From Aphrophora alni (Eukaryota > Arthropoda > Insecta > Hemiptera > Aphrophoridae), in contig OY740768.1 in assembly GCA_963513935.1 (NCBI GenBank), positions 48,506,089-48,570,088 on the forward strand: DNA of 64,000 bases, read 5' to 3'. The translations under genes were made by a program, and so were the position numbers. The notes beneath the pieces were generated by a model. That model saw only the letters and a list, made by a program, of their open reading frames with translations, ran no database searches and had not been told where the DNA came from. Positions 12,300 through 28,239 of this stretch are shown here, in pieces (the first letter of the stretch is position 1; each line of letters starts with the position of its first letter).

Positions 12300-14450
12300 T
12301 AGAAGTTAAGAAAATTATTCAAATTATACATTAAGAGTAAAAGCAAGTATGGCTGAACCGAGCCAAGGTCAACTAGCTTGGACAGGGGAAATGTTCAACG
12401 TTCCGGTTTTAACATGAAGAGAGTCCATTTAAAACCATGTTAAAATTTCAAAATTCAAAAACTAAAACAACATTAATGTCATCGTGTAGAGCTAGAAAAA
12501 CCTAGTAATAAATAATAAGAAAATAAACTTGTCAGATTAAAAATAAAAAAGTTATAGCTAAAATAAAACGTAATAAAACGCAAAACTCTTCTAAAATAAA
12601 TACAAAACCAAAAATCAAATAATAACAGTACATAACCTTAAGATAAACTAATAATAAATAAGACTCGAAACCAAAGTTTAATTAAAGGCAATAAAGTAAT
12701 AAAATAATAAATAATCAAACATGCAAAAAGTACCGTAATTTGTGAACCAATGAAGCAAGGAAGAAGAGGGAAGCAGTTTTGGGACTTTCAGCATCAGAAG
12801 AACAACATCCAAAAAGAAGAATTCAAAATTTTCCAAAAACGAAAAAAGTAAATCCGAAAAAACCTCGAGATCTTCAAATCGTCATAAAAGAAGAAATATA
12901 CGTCGTATCGTTTCGAATGAAGATGGAAAACCATCAGGACGAAAGGGGCTTCAAAATGAGATCACCAAAAAGAAAATCGAACGAAGCAAACGAGAGTTAT
13001 GAAGAATTGAAGGAATCGACAGTCAAAATTCAAGATTTTCAGGAACAGACATGTGTTTAAGGTCGCGCGCATGAGAGACTCTCGACGCTAGGAAGGGGAA
13101 GATTGCCAGCCCGAGCAAAATTTAACACCAAACAATTAAACTAAAATAACTAAAAATAATAGAAAAAATTAATCTAAAGTAGTGAAGGATAAGCCAAGAG
13201 GAGTTCAAAAATAATTAAAATAAAAAATATAAACTTAAATAAATCGCGAAAGTAAAAAAGAACAAAAATCAGAAGAGTTGGCTATACTGTATAGCTCAAA
13301 CTTCGACGAGTTGACTTGCAACAAGTTAATTCATCAGTCTCGTACCACCTCCAGGAAGGATCACCCACTTTTACATAAGTCTGAAGAGGAAATCGTCGTA
13401 AACATAATTTGTCAGTGTTCAGTACTTCTCTGGGTTAAGAACGATATCCAACAGCAGGGTCGGCCTTTGAAAAAGACAGCACTACATCCTAAAGCAGCTT
13501 ATAGAAGAGATCTTGACTACGGACTCCGGCAAATATCCTACAAATAATTGTCGTTATCGCAGCAGGAAGGAGATTCAACGAGGAAAGGACTTCGGGAGAT
13601 TCTAGGACAGAAGACAACTCTAGAAACAATCTTCAGGATCCACAATCATCCTCAGAATCAAGGATGTGCGGACTTGTGCAATTCACAAAAACAAGGTAGG
13701 TACTGCATAAATCAAGCTTTTTTAATAAATAAATTTTAATTTTTTTATTAAACTTGAGAAAAGTCCAAAATTCCTAAAATTAATAGAGTTCAATAATAAT
13801 ATTTTAAAATCAAATAAAGAGTCAGAAATAAAGTCAATTTTAAATTAAATAAAGTAAAGAGTTTCAAATAAAATTAATTCGAGTCAAATTTTCAATAAAA
13901 CCAAGTAACAGATTGGAACAACATAAATAAGAGGGTTAATATAAATAAATGTGTTGGATTAAGAATGTATATTGTTAGATTTAGTTATTATTAGAATTAC
14001 GTAGGATAAATAAATTTTCATGTTGTTTGAAGAAGAAACTTTTAATGTAAAATGAAGAAAAAGGCGACAAAACTTGTTGTAAGAGATTTATTACTAAATC
14101 CATAGTTTTCTGAGATAAAAATTAAATTGTGCCTAATTCAATAAATTTGTAAAATTTCATTGTCTTGTATTTTTAATTGAAACTATCCTATTCAAATAAA
14201 TTCTTAAATTCAAAAACAAGAAGAAGTATGTGCTCACAAGTAATAAATTTAATTTTAAAAAAGAGCAAATTTTGATTTGATGAATTGATTAGCTCCAAAG
14301 GGCACACCCTTTGAGAAATAGTCTGAAGTTTTAAAAGAGTTAAGATAGATTAAGAAGTGAATTTAATATATATATATATAAAATTTTCATGTGTTAGCAT
14401 AAGTTTGATGAAAATAATTTGATCTTGTGTGTAACATAAGAATTAAGAGC
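12300..14450 (+). other. A-rich block, probable retroelement or insertion debris
   Basis: The plus strand is unusually purine-rich, with many AAATAAA, AAAATAA and GAAGA strings. It contains lysine-rich open frames at 12779-13060 and 13278-13739 that match no family I know. The block is private to the left arm. The long A-rich leader, modest GC island and end in AT-rich repeats resemble the untranslated or gag-leader region of a retroelement, but no protease, reverse transcriptase, integrase or clear terminal repeat is visible. It could also be an insertion of single-copy host DNA. Confidence 0.35.
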
Positions 14451-14459
14451 CTTATCAGG

Positions 14460-14605
14460 GACTTAGAAAGGTAGGCAATACGGAGAAGCATTTTCTACCT
14501 CGTCATATTAAATAGTTTCGAGTCCCCGGTAGGGTCTTGCGAGCACGTCTGTCCCGCGCGGTCCGCGGAGTACCCTGTGGGGGGTGCGTTGCAGTGTGTG
14601 TGTGT
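14460..14605. other. GC-rich island
   Basis: A short stretch far richer in G and C than anything nearby, with several CpG and a CCGCGCGGTCCGCGG palindrome-like core, ending in a GT run. No frame or RNA gene is recognised. It may mark the edge of the inserted A-rich block or a promoter-like patch. Confidence 0.35.
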
Positions 14606-17555
14606 TTCTTTGTTTATACCATTACCGATCATTTATGAGTTGTTATGTTATCTTAGCCATTTTAATTGGTCACTAATCAATTGTGTTTGATCATGTACAC
14701 TGGGTACTTGTACTTTCATATCTTTATCTCTAGCAAATTGTATCAGTACGTTACCAAGTTGTTAGTTTAAGATGTGTGTGCTATAATCTTACGTCCGAAC
14801 TAAAACATCCTAGCAATTATCTAAACTTATATGTAGGCCTATAGTTTATTGGTAAAACAGAATAAAATATGGTTGAATTAGGTTGCCAATTTTTTTCAAA
14901 ATAAAATCTTCTTGCATTGTTATGCAGTTTCGCCAAAATTTAATTTAACAAATTAAATGACAATATAAATAGTATTACATTTCTACAACAAAATTTACGA
15001 TGAAACTACTGAATACTATACACCATAAAAAAGTTAAGCCTATAATTCACAATATTCTGTACGTTTCGTACAACAATAAATGGGAAAAAGTTTCCTTTTT
15101 TTATTGATTATTGTATGTTCACCTTTACAGATAGGTTTTTGTGTACAATTTGAATAGAAGTATATTAGACAACATATAAATTATTATTTTAATAATGTTA
15201 ACCACATTTCATTTTCATTCCGCGCTTCTCCCTATTTTTCTTCTTCTCCAGTTGGAAAAAATGAATAAATTTCTGGAGAGGACAAACTCATGATGATCAT
15301 AAAACTAGACATTTCATAGGGTGTTTTATGGAAAAAAAGGTAATGTTATTGTATACTACTTCATTAATTTATTTTCACATTATTAAAATGTAGTTTTTTC
15401 CTAAAGAACATTTGTGTTTATAAGAGGTGTACATTTTGTTTTGTGTAATAAGGGCAACACACATTTAAAAAAAACTGTATCAGTTCAATAAAAGTTGAAT
15501 ATAAAAAATAGATACCAGTTCAGTTACAAAAAGTATTTTAGATTTATATAATTTGAAAATTGCATCTCTTTAAAAATAAAAACGGCTACAGTAATTTTAT
15601 TTACGTTGATTTCAATACTCTTACTTTAACTTTGCAACATAGGAAGCTGAGTACAAATTGCATCACTATTTTAGTTATTTTATTCCTAAATTGAAATGCG
15701 TAAGTAGTCACTAGAGTAATAATTCATAAATTACGCCAATATCTTCTTACTTATGAAGCTACCTCAAACTCTAATGAAAGCTAGATGGAAAAACTTTATT
15801 TTTTCTACTCTTTGGAAAATCAGTGTGATTTAATGCAAGCATTAAATAACGTTCAATGGACAGCATTATAACGGACAATCTTCCTATCAATTAAGAAGTT
15901 GAGAGAAAAAACAACAAAACAAGTATGTTCTTTGTGCGAAGAATAAAAATGTAAAAACACACATTTAGAAGAATTAATTTTGTTTTTATCTACGTAGTCG
16001 AGTACATCTAGGCACAAAGAGTTAACAGACGCGTTATTAATATACTTATGAGTTGTTTAGCTTTAAAATATTACGTAACAAATTGGAAAAAATATCTATT
16101 TTTAAGAGAATTCAATGATTTTTATAATTTAATTAATTAAGTGTGAGATATATCAAAGGATGAAATTAGAGAACATAATAGGAATAAAACGTAATCTGTT
16201 TCCTCCAGGATTTGTATTTCTAAAGCAGTGATGAGTAAACCTTTAGCAATTTTCCTTTGAATCGGTTCCCAGAGAAATCACTTAATTAAATAATTACCTA
16301 CAGTATAAAGTGAATATAAGAAATTAACTGGAATTAGCTAATTTCAGCAATCGTGAAGAAGAGTGCGGCAATATATTTCCTGAATTGAGTGTTTTATTAA
16401 AGACACTACATCGATGAAATGGTCTTTTTTAGGTAATTAATTACTTTTTCGTTACTTCCATAAACTGATTATTTCTAATTCATCCTACTGTATATTTAAT
16501 ACATGTAACTATTTCTTAACCATCTCACACATGAACATTTATAGGTTTTATTAGTTTTCTACCAGCTCTTACATTTTTGTTAAATTTTACAATAAAAATA
16601 TACGTTCACGTTTAGAATAGAAGGGAGTATTTATTCAAAATTTTGTCATAATCAGATTCGTTTCAATGCGATTTTCATTTTTCCTCTTTTTACTGTCCAT
16701 TCATTTTTCCTCTGTCCATTCATGGTAAATTCACCATAATAGATAAATTAAAAGGTTGAAAAGCCATTATGATAGGTTAGCTGACAAAAATGTTATTTTA
16801 AACATTTTTAGTGGATATATTTGTTTGTTTGTTATATTTAAAGGGCATTCAAAAGTATAAAAACAGAAATGTCTGTTAATCTAATAGTAATTTAATATCA
16901 AACTTTACGTACATTCTGTAGTTTTTTAGACAACCACCTGTACTAGGACAACTGCACTATAATTACAAAAGTTTCATATGTATTTTAGATTGTAATGTTG
17001 AAAAGATAACATTATGGTTATACAAGGGTACTTCTTATATGTGTTATTTTTGTAATATGAGTCTCAAAAGCTGTGAAACATCATTGGTTACGGTAATAAC
17101 AAACTATCACGTAAAATAAGTTTGCATTTGATAATGAATATGCTTCCGCAGATTATTAAAAATGTAACTGTTTTACTTCTAAGGAAAATGTTTGTATTTA
17201 AGTTTCGAATAGCATTCATTTGCAACAAATTATAGTATTTTGTCTACTTGTCTGAAATTACCATAATGTAATAATCTGCTATACTATAATTAGAATTCCT
17301 TGTAATTGTCGTTTCGATCAGTGTGATAGGTTAATTACCTAAATTAGTAAAATACTGACGTATATTTGCATGTAAAAAAAAAACCACGCATAGGGTTAAG
17401 AAACCTTAGCGAATAAACAAGCACGTTTGTTTATAAAGAATAAATAAATTGAATTTAAACTAAAGAATTAAATTGATAGATCTTGATAACTTATCATTAC
17501 AAAACTAACATCTTTATAATATTAATTAAAAAATCTTTCGCTAGGCAAATATAAA
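14606..17555. other. Left-arm private AT-rich sequence, no gene seen
   Basis: Nearly 3 kb of AT-rich DNA with stops in all frames and no recognisable repeat apart from a small imperfect duplication near 16675-16725. Confidence 0.5.
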
Positions 17556-17800
17556 GTGTAAGATATGCGCGTGTATGTGCCCCATCTAACTTGAACACGG
17601 TGTAAACAAATCTAACTTGAACCTACAAATTTAGGAAACAAATATTTTGTTTTGAAATTAAATAGTAATACGAAATAATATATTATAGGTTTTTGTATTA
17701 CGAATACAACTTAATTTAACCAAATAACAGGAAATGCGTACGGTATAAGTTTAAAAAGCAGTTTTTTATGAGAGTGACACATACAATGCAATAGCAGTTA
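17555..17800 (+). repeat. Dispersed repeat, copy 1
   Basis: This stretch matches the right arm in inverted orientation (about 56270-56470) and also a third copy in the spacer at about 33225-33480 in direct orientation. Shared landmarks are a CATCTAACTTGAA-like segment, a TATTATAGGTTTTTGTAT-like segment and a GGTATAAGTTT-like segment, in the same order. The third copy shows that this part is a dispersed repeat family and not solely part of the inverted duplication. Confidence 0.6.
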
Positions 17801-18018
17801 AAAGATGGATTGTATTTTCATAGATTTTTCTGTCCTCATAATAATTTTACAAGTGCCTGTCTGTCTGTACAATTTAACCTGTCGCTTTCAAGATTTACTG
17901 TTTTATCAACCAAGATGATTATAAAAGGTGTTTTTTACCTGAAAATCATCAAATAGATAAGTGAATTTTTTTATTTTATTTGATTTTGGTAATTGCAAAT
18001 CGTATTTAATAATCTATC

Positions 18019-18374
18019 GAAAGAAGATTTACACCGCCCTAAAATTACTGTGTATGCCTTTATTGTTAACTAATATATGGAAAGAAGATATACACCGTCC
18101 TAAAATTACTGTGTATGCCTTTATTGTTCACTAATCTATGGAAAGAAGATATACACCGCCCTAAAATTACTGTGTATGCCTTTATAGTTACCTAATCTAT
18201 GGAAAGTGATTTACACCGCCCTAAAATCACTGTGTATGCCTTTATTGTTAACTAATCTATGGAAAGAAGATTTACACCAGCCTTAAATTACTGTGTATGC
18301 CTTTATTGTTAACTAATCTATGGAAAGAAGATTTACACCGCCTTTAAATTACTGTGTATGCATTTATTGTTAAA
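18019..18374 (+). repeat. 61-bp minisatellite, six copies (left arm only)
   Basis: Units starting with GAAAGAAG begin at 18019, 18080, 18141, 18202, 18262 and 18323, so the period is 61, 61, 61, 60 and 61. Each reads GAAAGAAGAT...ACACCG...CTGTGTATGCCTTTATTGTTA, with a few substitutions; the fourth lacks one base. The right arm has a single diverged unit at about 56035-56090, with matching flanks on both sides, so the array grew after the duplication. Confidence 0.93.
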
Positions 18375-18379
18375 AAACA

Positions 18380-20960
18380 CGTAAATTATAATAAATAATA
18401 ACCATAAATGTCAAATATATGAACAACAGATTTTTAACTACTAAAACATAAATTACAATTTTTTGGAAATAGCAATTAAATCAAATCTCAGTTAGTATAA
18501 AACTTTTGTACATATGAAATAAATATTAAACATCAATATACAAAATTAAAATAATATATTATCTCTTACTTTAAAATACTTGAACTTTGCTATTTGTTTA
18601 TTAGTTGGGAGGGTGATTATTCAACCCTTTATTAATTATACTTCAACATCTCCCCTCTTCCAGTGGACATACCCTACAAGAATGCTAGCTCGTTATAGTA
18701 ACTTAATTTTCGCTGTAGAGTATATTTCTCGGGGTTGATAGGATCATAAAAGGTCTGCATTAACGCTGTTAGTGAATGTTTAGTGTAAGAGGGAGTTAGC
18801 TTCTCAACGACAACTCCCTGTTAGAAACTTAATTAAACGTAATTCTGTAAAATGAATTCTATCAGAGTATTACATAAATATAAAAATTTTGATACAAGAT
18901 AAAACATTAAAATAAACCAATTCAATAATAGAGGAAATGTATTTGTTATTACAGTTTATAGAGTGAAATTTCTTTGAAGATTTAAATTTTATTTCAGTTA
19001 AACTTTGTTTCAATTCTTATAAATGGAATAATAGTATTATCTGAAATTAAATTGGTTGTGGTTATTGAAAATACCAAGTGGAACCTATGTAACTCTTGTA
19101 TGTTCTTACTAAAGTAGGTTACTTGTTTTTTTTTTGTTTTTTTTTTTTTATAAATTTGAATATGAAATATATGGTAGTTATTTAACATAAAAATCTTTTA
19201 CCATTTCCAGAAAGTGAGCAGATATGAATATTATTTGAGTAGGGATTCAAAATGTTTATTATCATATATTTAAAAAATTATGTCTTTAATAACCATTTGT
19301 AAAAATAATTCAAATATATATTTAAACAGAATTATACTAATAAACATATTTATGTAATATTTAAAAACCAAAAGAAGGCAACTAGATTTTAAAGTCCTTG
19401 TATAAAATAAAGTACATAACAACGCCTTTTTTGCAACTTAAAAAAATATAACGTCAAAACTTTCAATTGAGAATATTATTTTTATGAATACCTGGAAGTA
19501 TTATTATACAAACCTGGATGTAAATTTGGACGCCTAAAGTAAATAAACATTTCTCCTTCTACCATTATCAGATTATATAAAGTAAAATAGTAGATTATAC
19601 TTATAACGGTTACGCAACAAATAATATAAATAGACTATTTAAACACATAAAACCGCGAAACAACAAAAGATAGATAAGCCCACTTATATATTAATTGAAT
19701 GGGGGGTGAATTGGAATATAAACTGAGATCTGAATTAGAGACCATTCTGTAATCTTATCATATAAAACAACAAACAATTTGAACAGGACACTAACACCAA
19801 AATAAGAAACATCGCAAGACAAATTTTCATATTCTGGCATTTACAAGCACACGTACTCTAGTTAACCACCTTCCTACATAGTACAGACAGGGCGATCTTT
19901 TTTGAAGAGATACAAGAAACATTTACTTAAACCGACTTTACATGAACAAAAGTCAAATTTCGCGAAGCACATAATAGATAAAACCATGAATACTTCGAAT
20001 ACTCCATTATACCCAGCAATATGATTATTTTACATAAATGCCAAAAAGGTCGACATATGAACACATTGGAGGAGTTACAGATTTATAGGGTTACAAAATT
20101 CACTACTGATAACATATAAATTAAATGACAAAATAAATTATTCCTCAAACAAAATATTCAAAACTGTAATCACCCTTCAATTATTCAACATCGGATAAAC
20201 AAATAAATGAATGACTGTTGTATGGGAATCAAATCAGTTGACCATCAGATACGTTTCAAGTGACATTGATCAGTGCTTTCTTTCAGTGATATTGATATAA
20301 ACAATGTTCTCATTCTGTTATTGTATTATTAGCGGCATGTTTTTATATGACTGTTTAGTTTATCATATATATTTAATTTGACGCGAGTTAATTCAATTCA
20401 AATGATTTAAGCTTTTTACCTGTATATACTTTTTAAGTGTATAAATCTGATGTCGAAACTACTTATTTGTTGAAAACGGTAATTTAAATACCGTCTGTTA
20501 AAACCGTCGATTATATATCCTCCTGTAAAATCGACGATGTGCTTATAATTTATGAATGTAGATGTTTGAAACAAGATGATAAAAAAATAAGAATATAATT
20601 GAGTTATTTTTGTCATGGCTTGTGACTTTATTCGATTTTCCTTCTCCTCATGTAATGAGTTTAACTGTCCCAGTAACAAATGACATTAGGCTACTCCGTC
20701 TCGCTTAATATAATTCTCCATTCACTGCGGCGATGTAAATAGTAGTATGTACTTGATTCTTAATTCATAATTGAATGTCTGTGTTACTCATTTATACAAT
20801 TTATTGGTAATTAACATCTAGAGTTTGGTAAATATCTGTGCTGGCTGTAATACTCACTAAATTAGATTAAACCTCTTATATTATTAAATCATACATACAA
20901 CAATAGAGATATTATATATACAGTAATAATATTTACTTATATTATCTAAAATATGGTAGT
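18380..20960. other. Conserved arm sequence without a recognised gene
   Basis: This stretch is collinear, inverted, with the right arm in two parts: 18380-19690 with 54700-56010, and 19690-20960 with 48790-49870. The two partners are separated in the right arm by 4.8 kb of private DNA. Open frames here (for example 20416-20679 minus) have partners that are broken by indels, so they do not look like proteins under selection. Confidence 0.55.
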
Positions 20961-21870
20961 ATGACAGAATACTATAAAATAGTAACTCAGAGGAAATATG
21001 TAACAGGCCTAGACCAAATAATTTGTTTAAGGTTGAGATTTGTGATATCTATAAAAGAATTATTTTATATAATGCACTTTATTAGTACTCATAGTCATTG
21101 TGACACATATTTAAATTTGAATTGTAAGCATTTATTTTTACTCAAGAGTTTGTTCAAGACATATATACACTTGCGAACCATGTAATCATGAATATAACGA
21201 AAACTATTTGAGCACAGTAGAATTATGATTAACAATATGTATCGTAATAGAATTTTATTATTTAAAGTTAATAATATAAAGGAGAAAACAAAATCGTTTT
21301 ACCAACATCTTTTATTTTTTTTTCACATTAAGAAAGCAATTTATTACGAGTAGTATTATTTTTAATGTTAATACTTAAAATAATTCAAAGGAAATAATAG
21401 CTACTCTCTATAAAATAAGAGAGTTAAATATTTTGTATAAGAATAAATATTTTTGTTTAATTATTTTTAAAGTAAATGGCCGGCTCCATTTAATATTAAG
21501 TCCAAAATATTGCTTAACATGTTTTAATGAGCTGTAGCCACACTGATGTAAACTGAACCTTGTTAATGTTCGACCAAATGTGATAACGCTCCCCACATAT
21601 TGTACTTAGTGGTAAGGTAGGCACGTCGTTTATTCAAGAGTTCAAGTTGAGGTAAATTTAGAGTTTCTACATTTCCCCTCAATTTATAAAATTACATCAG
21701 GCACCTTTTAATAAACCTACAAAATGTTTTTCAATAAACATTTTTTAAACTTTTCATTTGAGTCTCAATGAAATTGACACATATTTTTAATACTTAGCTT
21801 CAATAATTTGTGTTACTACAAGTGATTGAGATTAAAAACAAGTAGTCTACAATAAAAACCAAATAATGTC

Positions 21871-21874
<4 letters not shown>

Positions 21875-21901
<27 letters not shown>
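21875..21901. repeat. (TA)n microsatellite
   Basis: 27-bp TA run within a left-arm stretch (about 20960-22360) for which I found no clear right-arm partner. Confidence 0.9.
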
Positions 21902-22359
21902 GATCCCAAAGCTCAGATATAATTTAATAATCACATTCACGATAGTTTTTCGAGATTCAGTACCTAGAAAGAAGACCGTGGGTCTGAGTTTTTTACATAC
22001 ATCTTTATTAGCCACCCACTCACACACATTTACTGATAAGAGTGAGCCATAACAACAATGTGTCAATTACACATGGGTTTGTAAATAGTAAACTGAATGA
22101 GATTTTCAGGTTTTACATTTATGAGCAGAATATATATATATATTTATATATGCAATAAATTGCACACAACCCAAGGTATATCCCTGTTGGTCACTATAAT
22201 TTAGAAAATTTAAATCGTATAATTTATTTACATCACGAACCATTAGTTGTATGACTGAGCCAGTAAGGTGATACATCCTTGATTCCATAGTACTTCTAAG
22301 TTATTAATTAATCAATGAAAATCAACACAGTAAAAGACATTGGTAAGATTAAGATAGAA

Positions 22360-23095
22360 ACGAATTGATTTTGTCCATCTAACTAAAGCTCTAAAGCGAA
22401 TTCAACTAAGTTCATGATTGCATCAATTACTGTCTTGCCATTTCTTAAATCATACTAACTTTAAAACATAACCTTCATTTTTTTTTTACAAAACTTTAAA
22501 AATGTTTAAATTTCTAAAATAACTACGCGTGTTGAAACTGGACAGTGAAGAATAGTTCTTTTCCCTTTTATAATAAATGGAAACAACTTATACGTTTTAA
22601 AACAATTTGAAGAATAAATTGATGTTGTACTTTACATTGCCCTTAATGAATGTAATGGTATTACCAGATAACTGTAGGTAATTAAGAGAAATTACATATC
22701 AAATCTACATTTTAATTTAGCAACAACATTTAAATAAGAGATGTTTTTTATGAACAAAATATATAAAAACTTCAACTTCATCTCTGTCTGACATAACGCT
22801 GGTTTCACACAGAACGGAAGTTAGAATATAAAATAAATGTCACCCTTAAAACTTTTACATTAAAAATTTGACACAAATATGAATGGAGTTAAATGTTTTC
22901 TTCCCTCCAAACTCCCTGAGATTTGTATAGTTTTGTTTTTTCCCCAAAAGCTTTTTGAAAGTAAAGACGAATTATTCGGCTCAAGTTTTTCATAACATCT
23001 ACGACAAGTAATTTACAAATGTAATGAATATTGTTGGATATGTTTGATTTTAAATTGGAGAATATTCAAGGACGAAAAATTCCTCGTCCTATATC
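22360..23095 (-). repeat. Innermost conserved block of the left arm
   Basis: Inverted match to 43668-44390. It includes an identical run of more than 50 bp around 22745-22800. On the minus strand it carries broken counterparts of two short plus-strand frames in the right arm (43963-44064 and 44179-44397): one is frameshifted by an extra A, the other is cut by a TAG. I do not call a gene here. Confidence 0.7.
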
Positions 23096-23189
23096 GTGTC
23101 TCAAAATACAGACAGATTATTGGTTTATTAACATAAAATAAGATTATTAATAATAAGAAAATAATAAATTTATAAATCACTCTTACGTG

Positions 23190-23750
23190 AAAATAAAACC
23201 TTTGTTGAGAAAATAAGTATGTTTTTGAAAATAGTCATTATTTTGTTAAAGACAAATATATTATCTAGAGAAAGTAAATATATTGTTGAAGAAAATTAGT
23301 TTCTTCTTGAGGAAATACGTTTTTTGAACTAAGTATGAGTTTGGAGAAATAAGTATATAGTTGTGTAAGTTAGTTCATTGTTGAATAAATATATATTTTT
23401 GTTAAGCATATAAGTGTGTTATTGTTGAAGAACATAGTATTTTCGTTATGAAAATAAATATATTTCTGATGAAATTATAATTTTTTGAAGAAATAATTTT
23501 ATATTGTTGACGAAATAATGATAAATGGGGGTTGATGAAAGAGTATGTATAAAGTTCAGGAATTAAATGTGTTGCTATTTTTTCCCAAAAATTAAGTTGT
23601 TGTTGAAAACATAACTATTGTGGTTAGTAAATAAGTGAGGACATGAGGTAGTAAATATTTAGTAAGGAAAATAAGTCAAGTGTGTTGTTCACGAAATAAG
23701 ATTGTTGTGAAGGAAATAAGTATTAAGTTGGACAATTTATTTTATTCATT
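23190..23750 (+). repeat. Degenerate AAATAAGTAT-GTTGAAG minisatellite
   Basis: Variants of GTTGAAGAAATAAGTATAT recur about every 25-35 bp, with heavy substitution and indels. The pattern resumes at about 24245-24275, after an inserted (TA)n and foldback element. It begins just inside the inner boundary of the left arm. Confidence 0.65.
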
Positions 23751-23787
23751 TAGGTTGGTGTAACCTTACTGATTGTTACTTTAATTT

Positions 23788-23792
<5 letters not shown>

Positions 23793-23829
<37 letters not shown>
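23793..23829. repeat. (TA)n microsatellite
   Basis: TA run of 37 bp directly abutting the foldback element; a TA-targeting insertion would explain the junction. Confidence 0.93.
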
Positions 23830-23831
<2 letters not shown>

Positions 23832-24209
23832 CCTGAGCAACTTTATATAAACGCTTAAAGTTTACAGCTGTTTCGCATATTTTTCAGGCATCATCAGAAC
23901 ATGTATAACACATATAACATTACAATATGTTAAAAACATTTATAAACAGACACATTTAGAAATCACAATTTAAACGTAATAAAAATAATTTTTAACACTA
24001 TTTTAATTTTATGTCACAATGAGTGACACTTACATATTTTCTGACTGAATAAAAATTATTTTCATTTTGTTTAAATTGTGATTTCAAAATGTTCATAACT
24101 AATTTTAACACTTTGTAATGTGATACGTGTTCTACATGTTTTGATAATGTCTGAGAAATAGGCGAAATAGCTGTAAACCTCAATCGTTTATATGAGATTG
24201 CTCAGGCAA
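23829..24209. mobile_element. Foldback (MITE-like) element, about 380 bp
   Basis: The left end begins TTGCCTGAGCAA and the right end is its reverse complement TTGCTCAGGCAA. Similarity continues inward across nearly the whole element: AAACG, TTTACAGCTGTTTCGC, CAGGCATCATCAGAACATGT and AAATCACAATTTAAAC are all matched, imperfectly, on the opposite side, with the axis near 24015-24020. It is non-autonomous with no transposase, and is inserted in the degenerate minisatellite. The motif with CATCATCAG and GCGAAA-type sequence is common in insect short inverted-repeat elements. Confidence 0.8.
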
Positions 24210-24289
24210 ATAAAAGATCTATAAATATATCATTATTTTATTTTTGATGAAGTGAGTATTGTTGAGGAAACTGATATTCGTTTGTTTTA

Positions 24290-27379
<3,090 letters not shown>

Positions 27380-27627
27380 CAATAATGTAACATCTGTTCA
27401 AAATGTCAATCACTCTTTATGATTTAAATCAGCTGTATTTTCATGAAGTGTCTATGAACGTCAAATTCAGTTTTAATTACAGCTTGGGGTAGTCCCATTA
27501 CCCTTAAAGTGTCCTTCTCTCCCTGTTCTTATCACTACTTGGTTTGATCCTGAGTTTGTCTGACGACCCCGACTGAATACTATGGACGAGGTTTCTTGTC
27601 TATCAACTATTATAACTTACTTTAAAC

Positions 27628-28235
27628 TAGGATTGGAACCATGTCATCTCAACACACCGATGTAGTATAGGTATGATGGTATGAAGAGCTATGGGAAGGT
27701 GGGCTGGTAAAACCAAGCAATTTACGTTTTGTCTGCAGGGACCCTCAATGACTCGGAGGGTGTACTGGAGGTAGTTGCAAGCACCGCTAATTCTTAAAGG
27801 GTCGTAATAGAACTTCTTATTTACTAGTTATATGTTTGCAATATTTTTAAATTCAATAATTTACATTAGATGCAAGCCTAAGAGATGTGAATCAGCACTC
27901 TGTAATGTGACTAAACTTATTAATTGTAAGATTGGAATATTACCATCTCAACACATCGAAGTAATATAGTTATGACGGTGTGAAAAGAGGTATTGATAGG
28001 TGGACTGGTTTACACTTGAGCTCCAGAGACCCTCAATGAGTGGGATAGTGTACTGAGGATAGTTGTGGGCACCGCTTATTCTTAAAGCGACATAATAGAA
28101 CTTCTAAATTACTAGTTGTTTGTTTATATTATATTGAAATTTCAATCATTTATATTAGATTCATGCCGAATTCTGTTCTAAGATAGGTAAATCAGCTCTC
28201 TATAATGTAATGTGATTAAACTTAGTAATTGTATC
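27628..28235 (+). repeat. Tandem duplication of a 300-bp unit
   Basis: Two direct copies, about 27628-27930 and 27931-28235. Shared landmarks in order: GGATTGGAA, CATCTCAACAC, ACCCTCAATGA, GTGTACTG, GCACCGCT, ATTCTTAAAG, AATAGAACTTCT, AATCAGC and CTCT..AATGTGA..AAACTTA. Identity is roughly 75-80% by eye. The unit is GC-richer than its flanks, and a related segment seems to begin further left at about 27480. No frame is open through either copy. Confidence 0.75.
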
Positions 28236-28239
28236 TTTG

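Larger units (their letters stand above)
8510..23095 (+). repeat. Left arm of a large diverged inverted duplication
   Basis: Five blocks in this arm reappear, in inverted orientation and reversed order, in the right arm at 43668-63145. Examples that can be checked by eye: the gene and flanks at 8510-9990; 10040-10290; the minisatellite neighbourhood 17560-19690; 19690-20960; and 22360-23095, which includes an unbroken match of more than 50 bp around 22770. Similarity is highest over the gene (about 95-97%) and patchier elsewhere. The section 10290-17560 has no partner in the other arm, so it was inserted here or lost there. The outer edge falls where similarity stops at about 8510 and the inner edge at about 23095. 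Confidence 0.85.

Noticed and set aside
14510..14545. tRNA-like B box (TTCGAGTCC) suggesting a tRNA gene or SINE
   Set aside because: No matching A box, acceptor stem or cloverleaf could be drawn around it.
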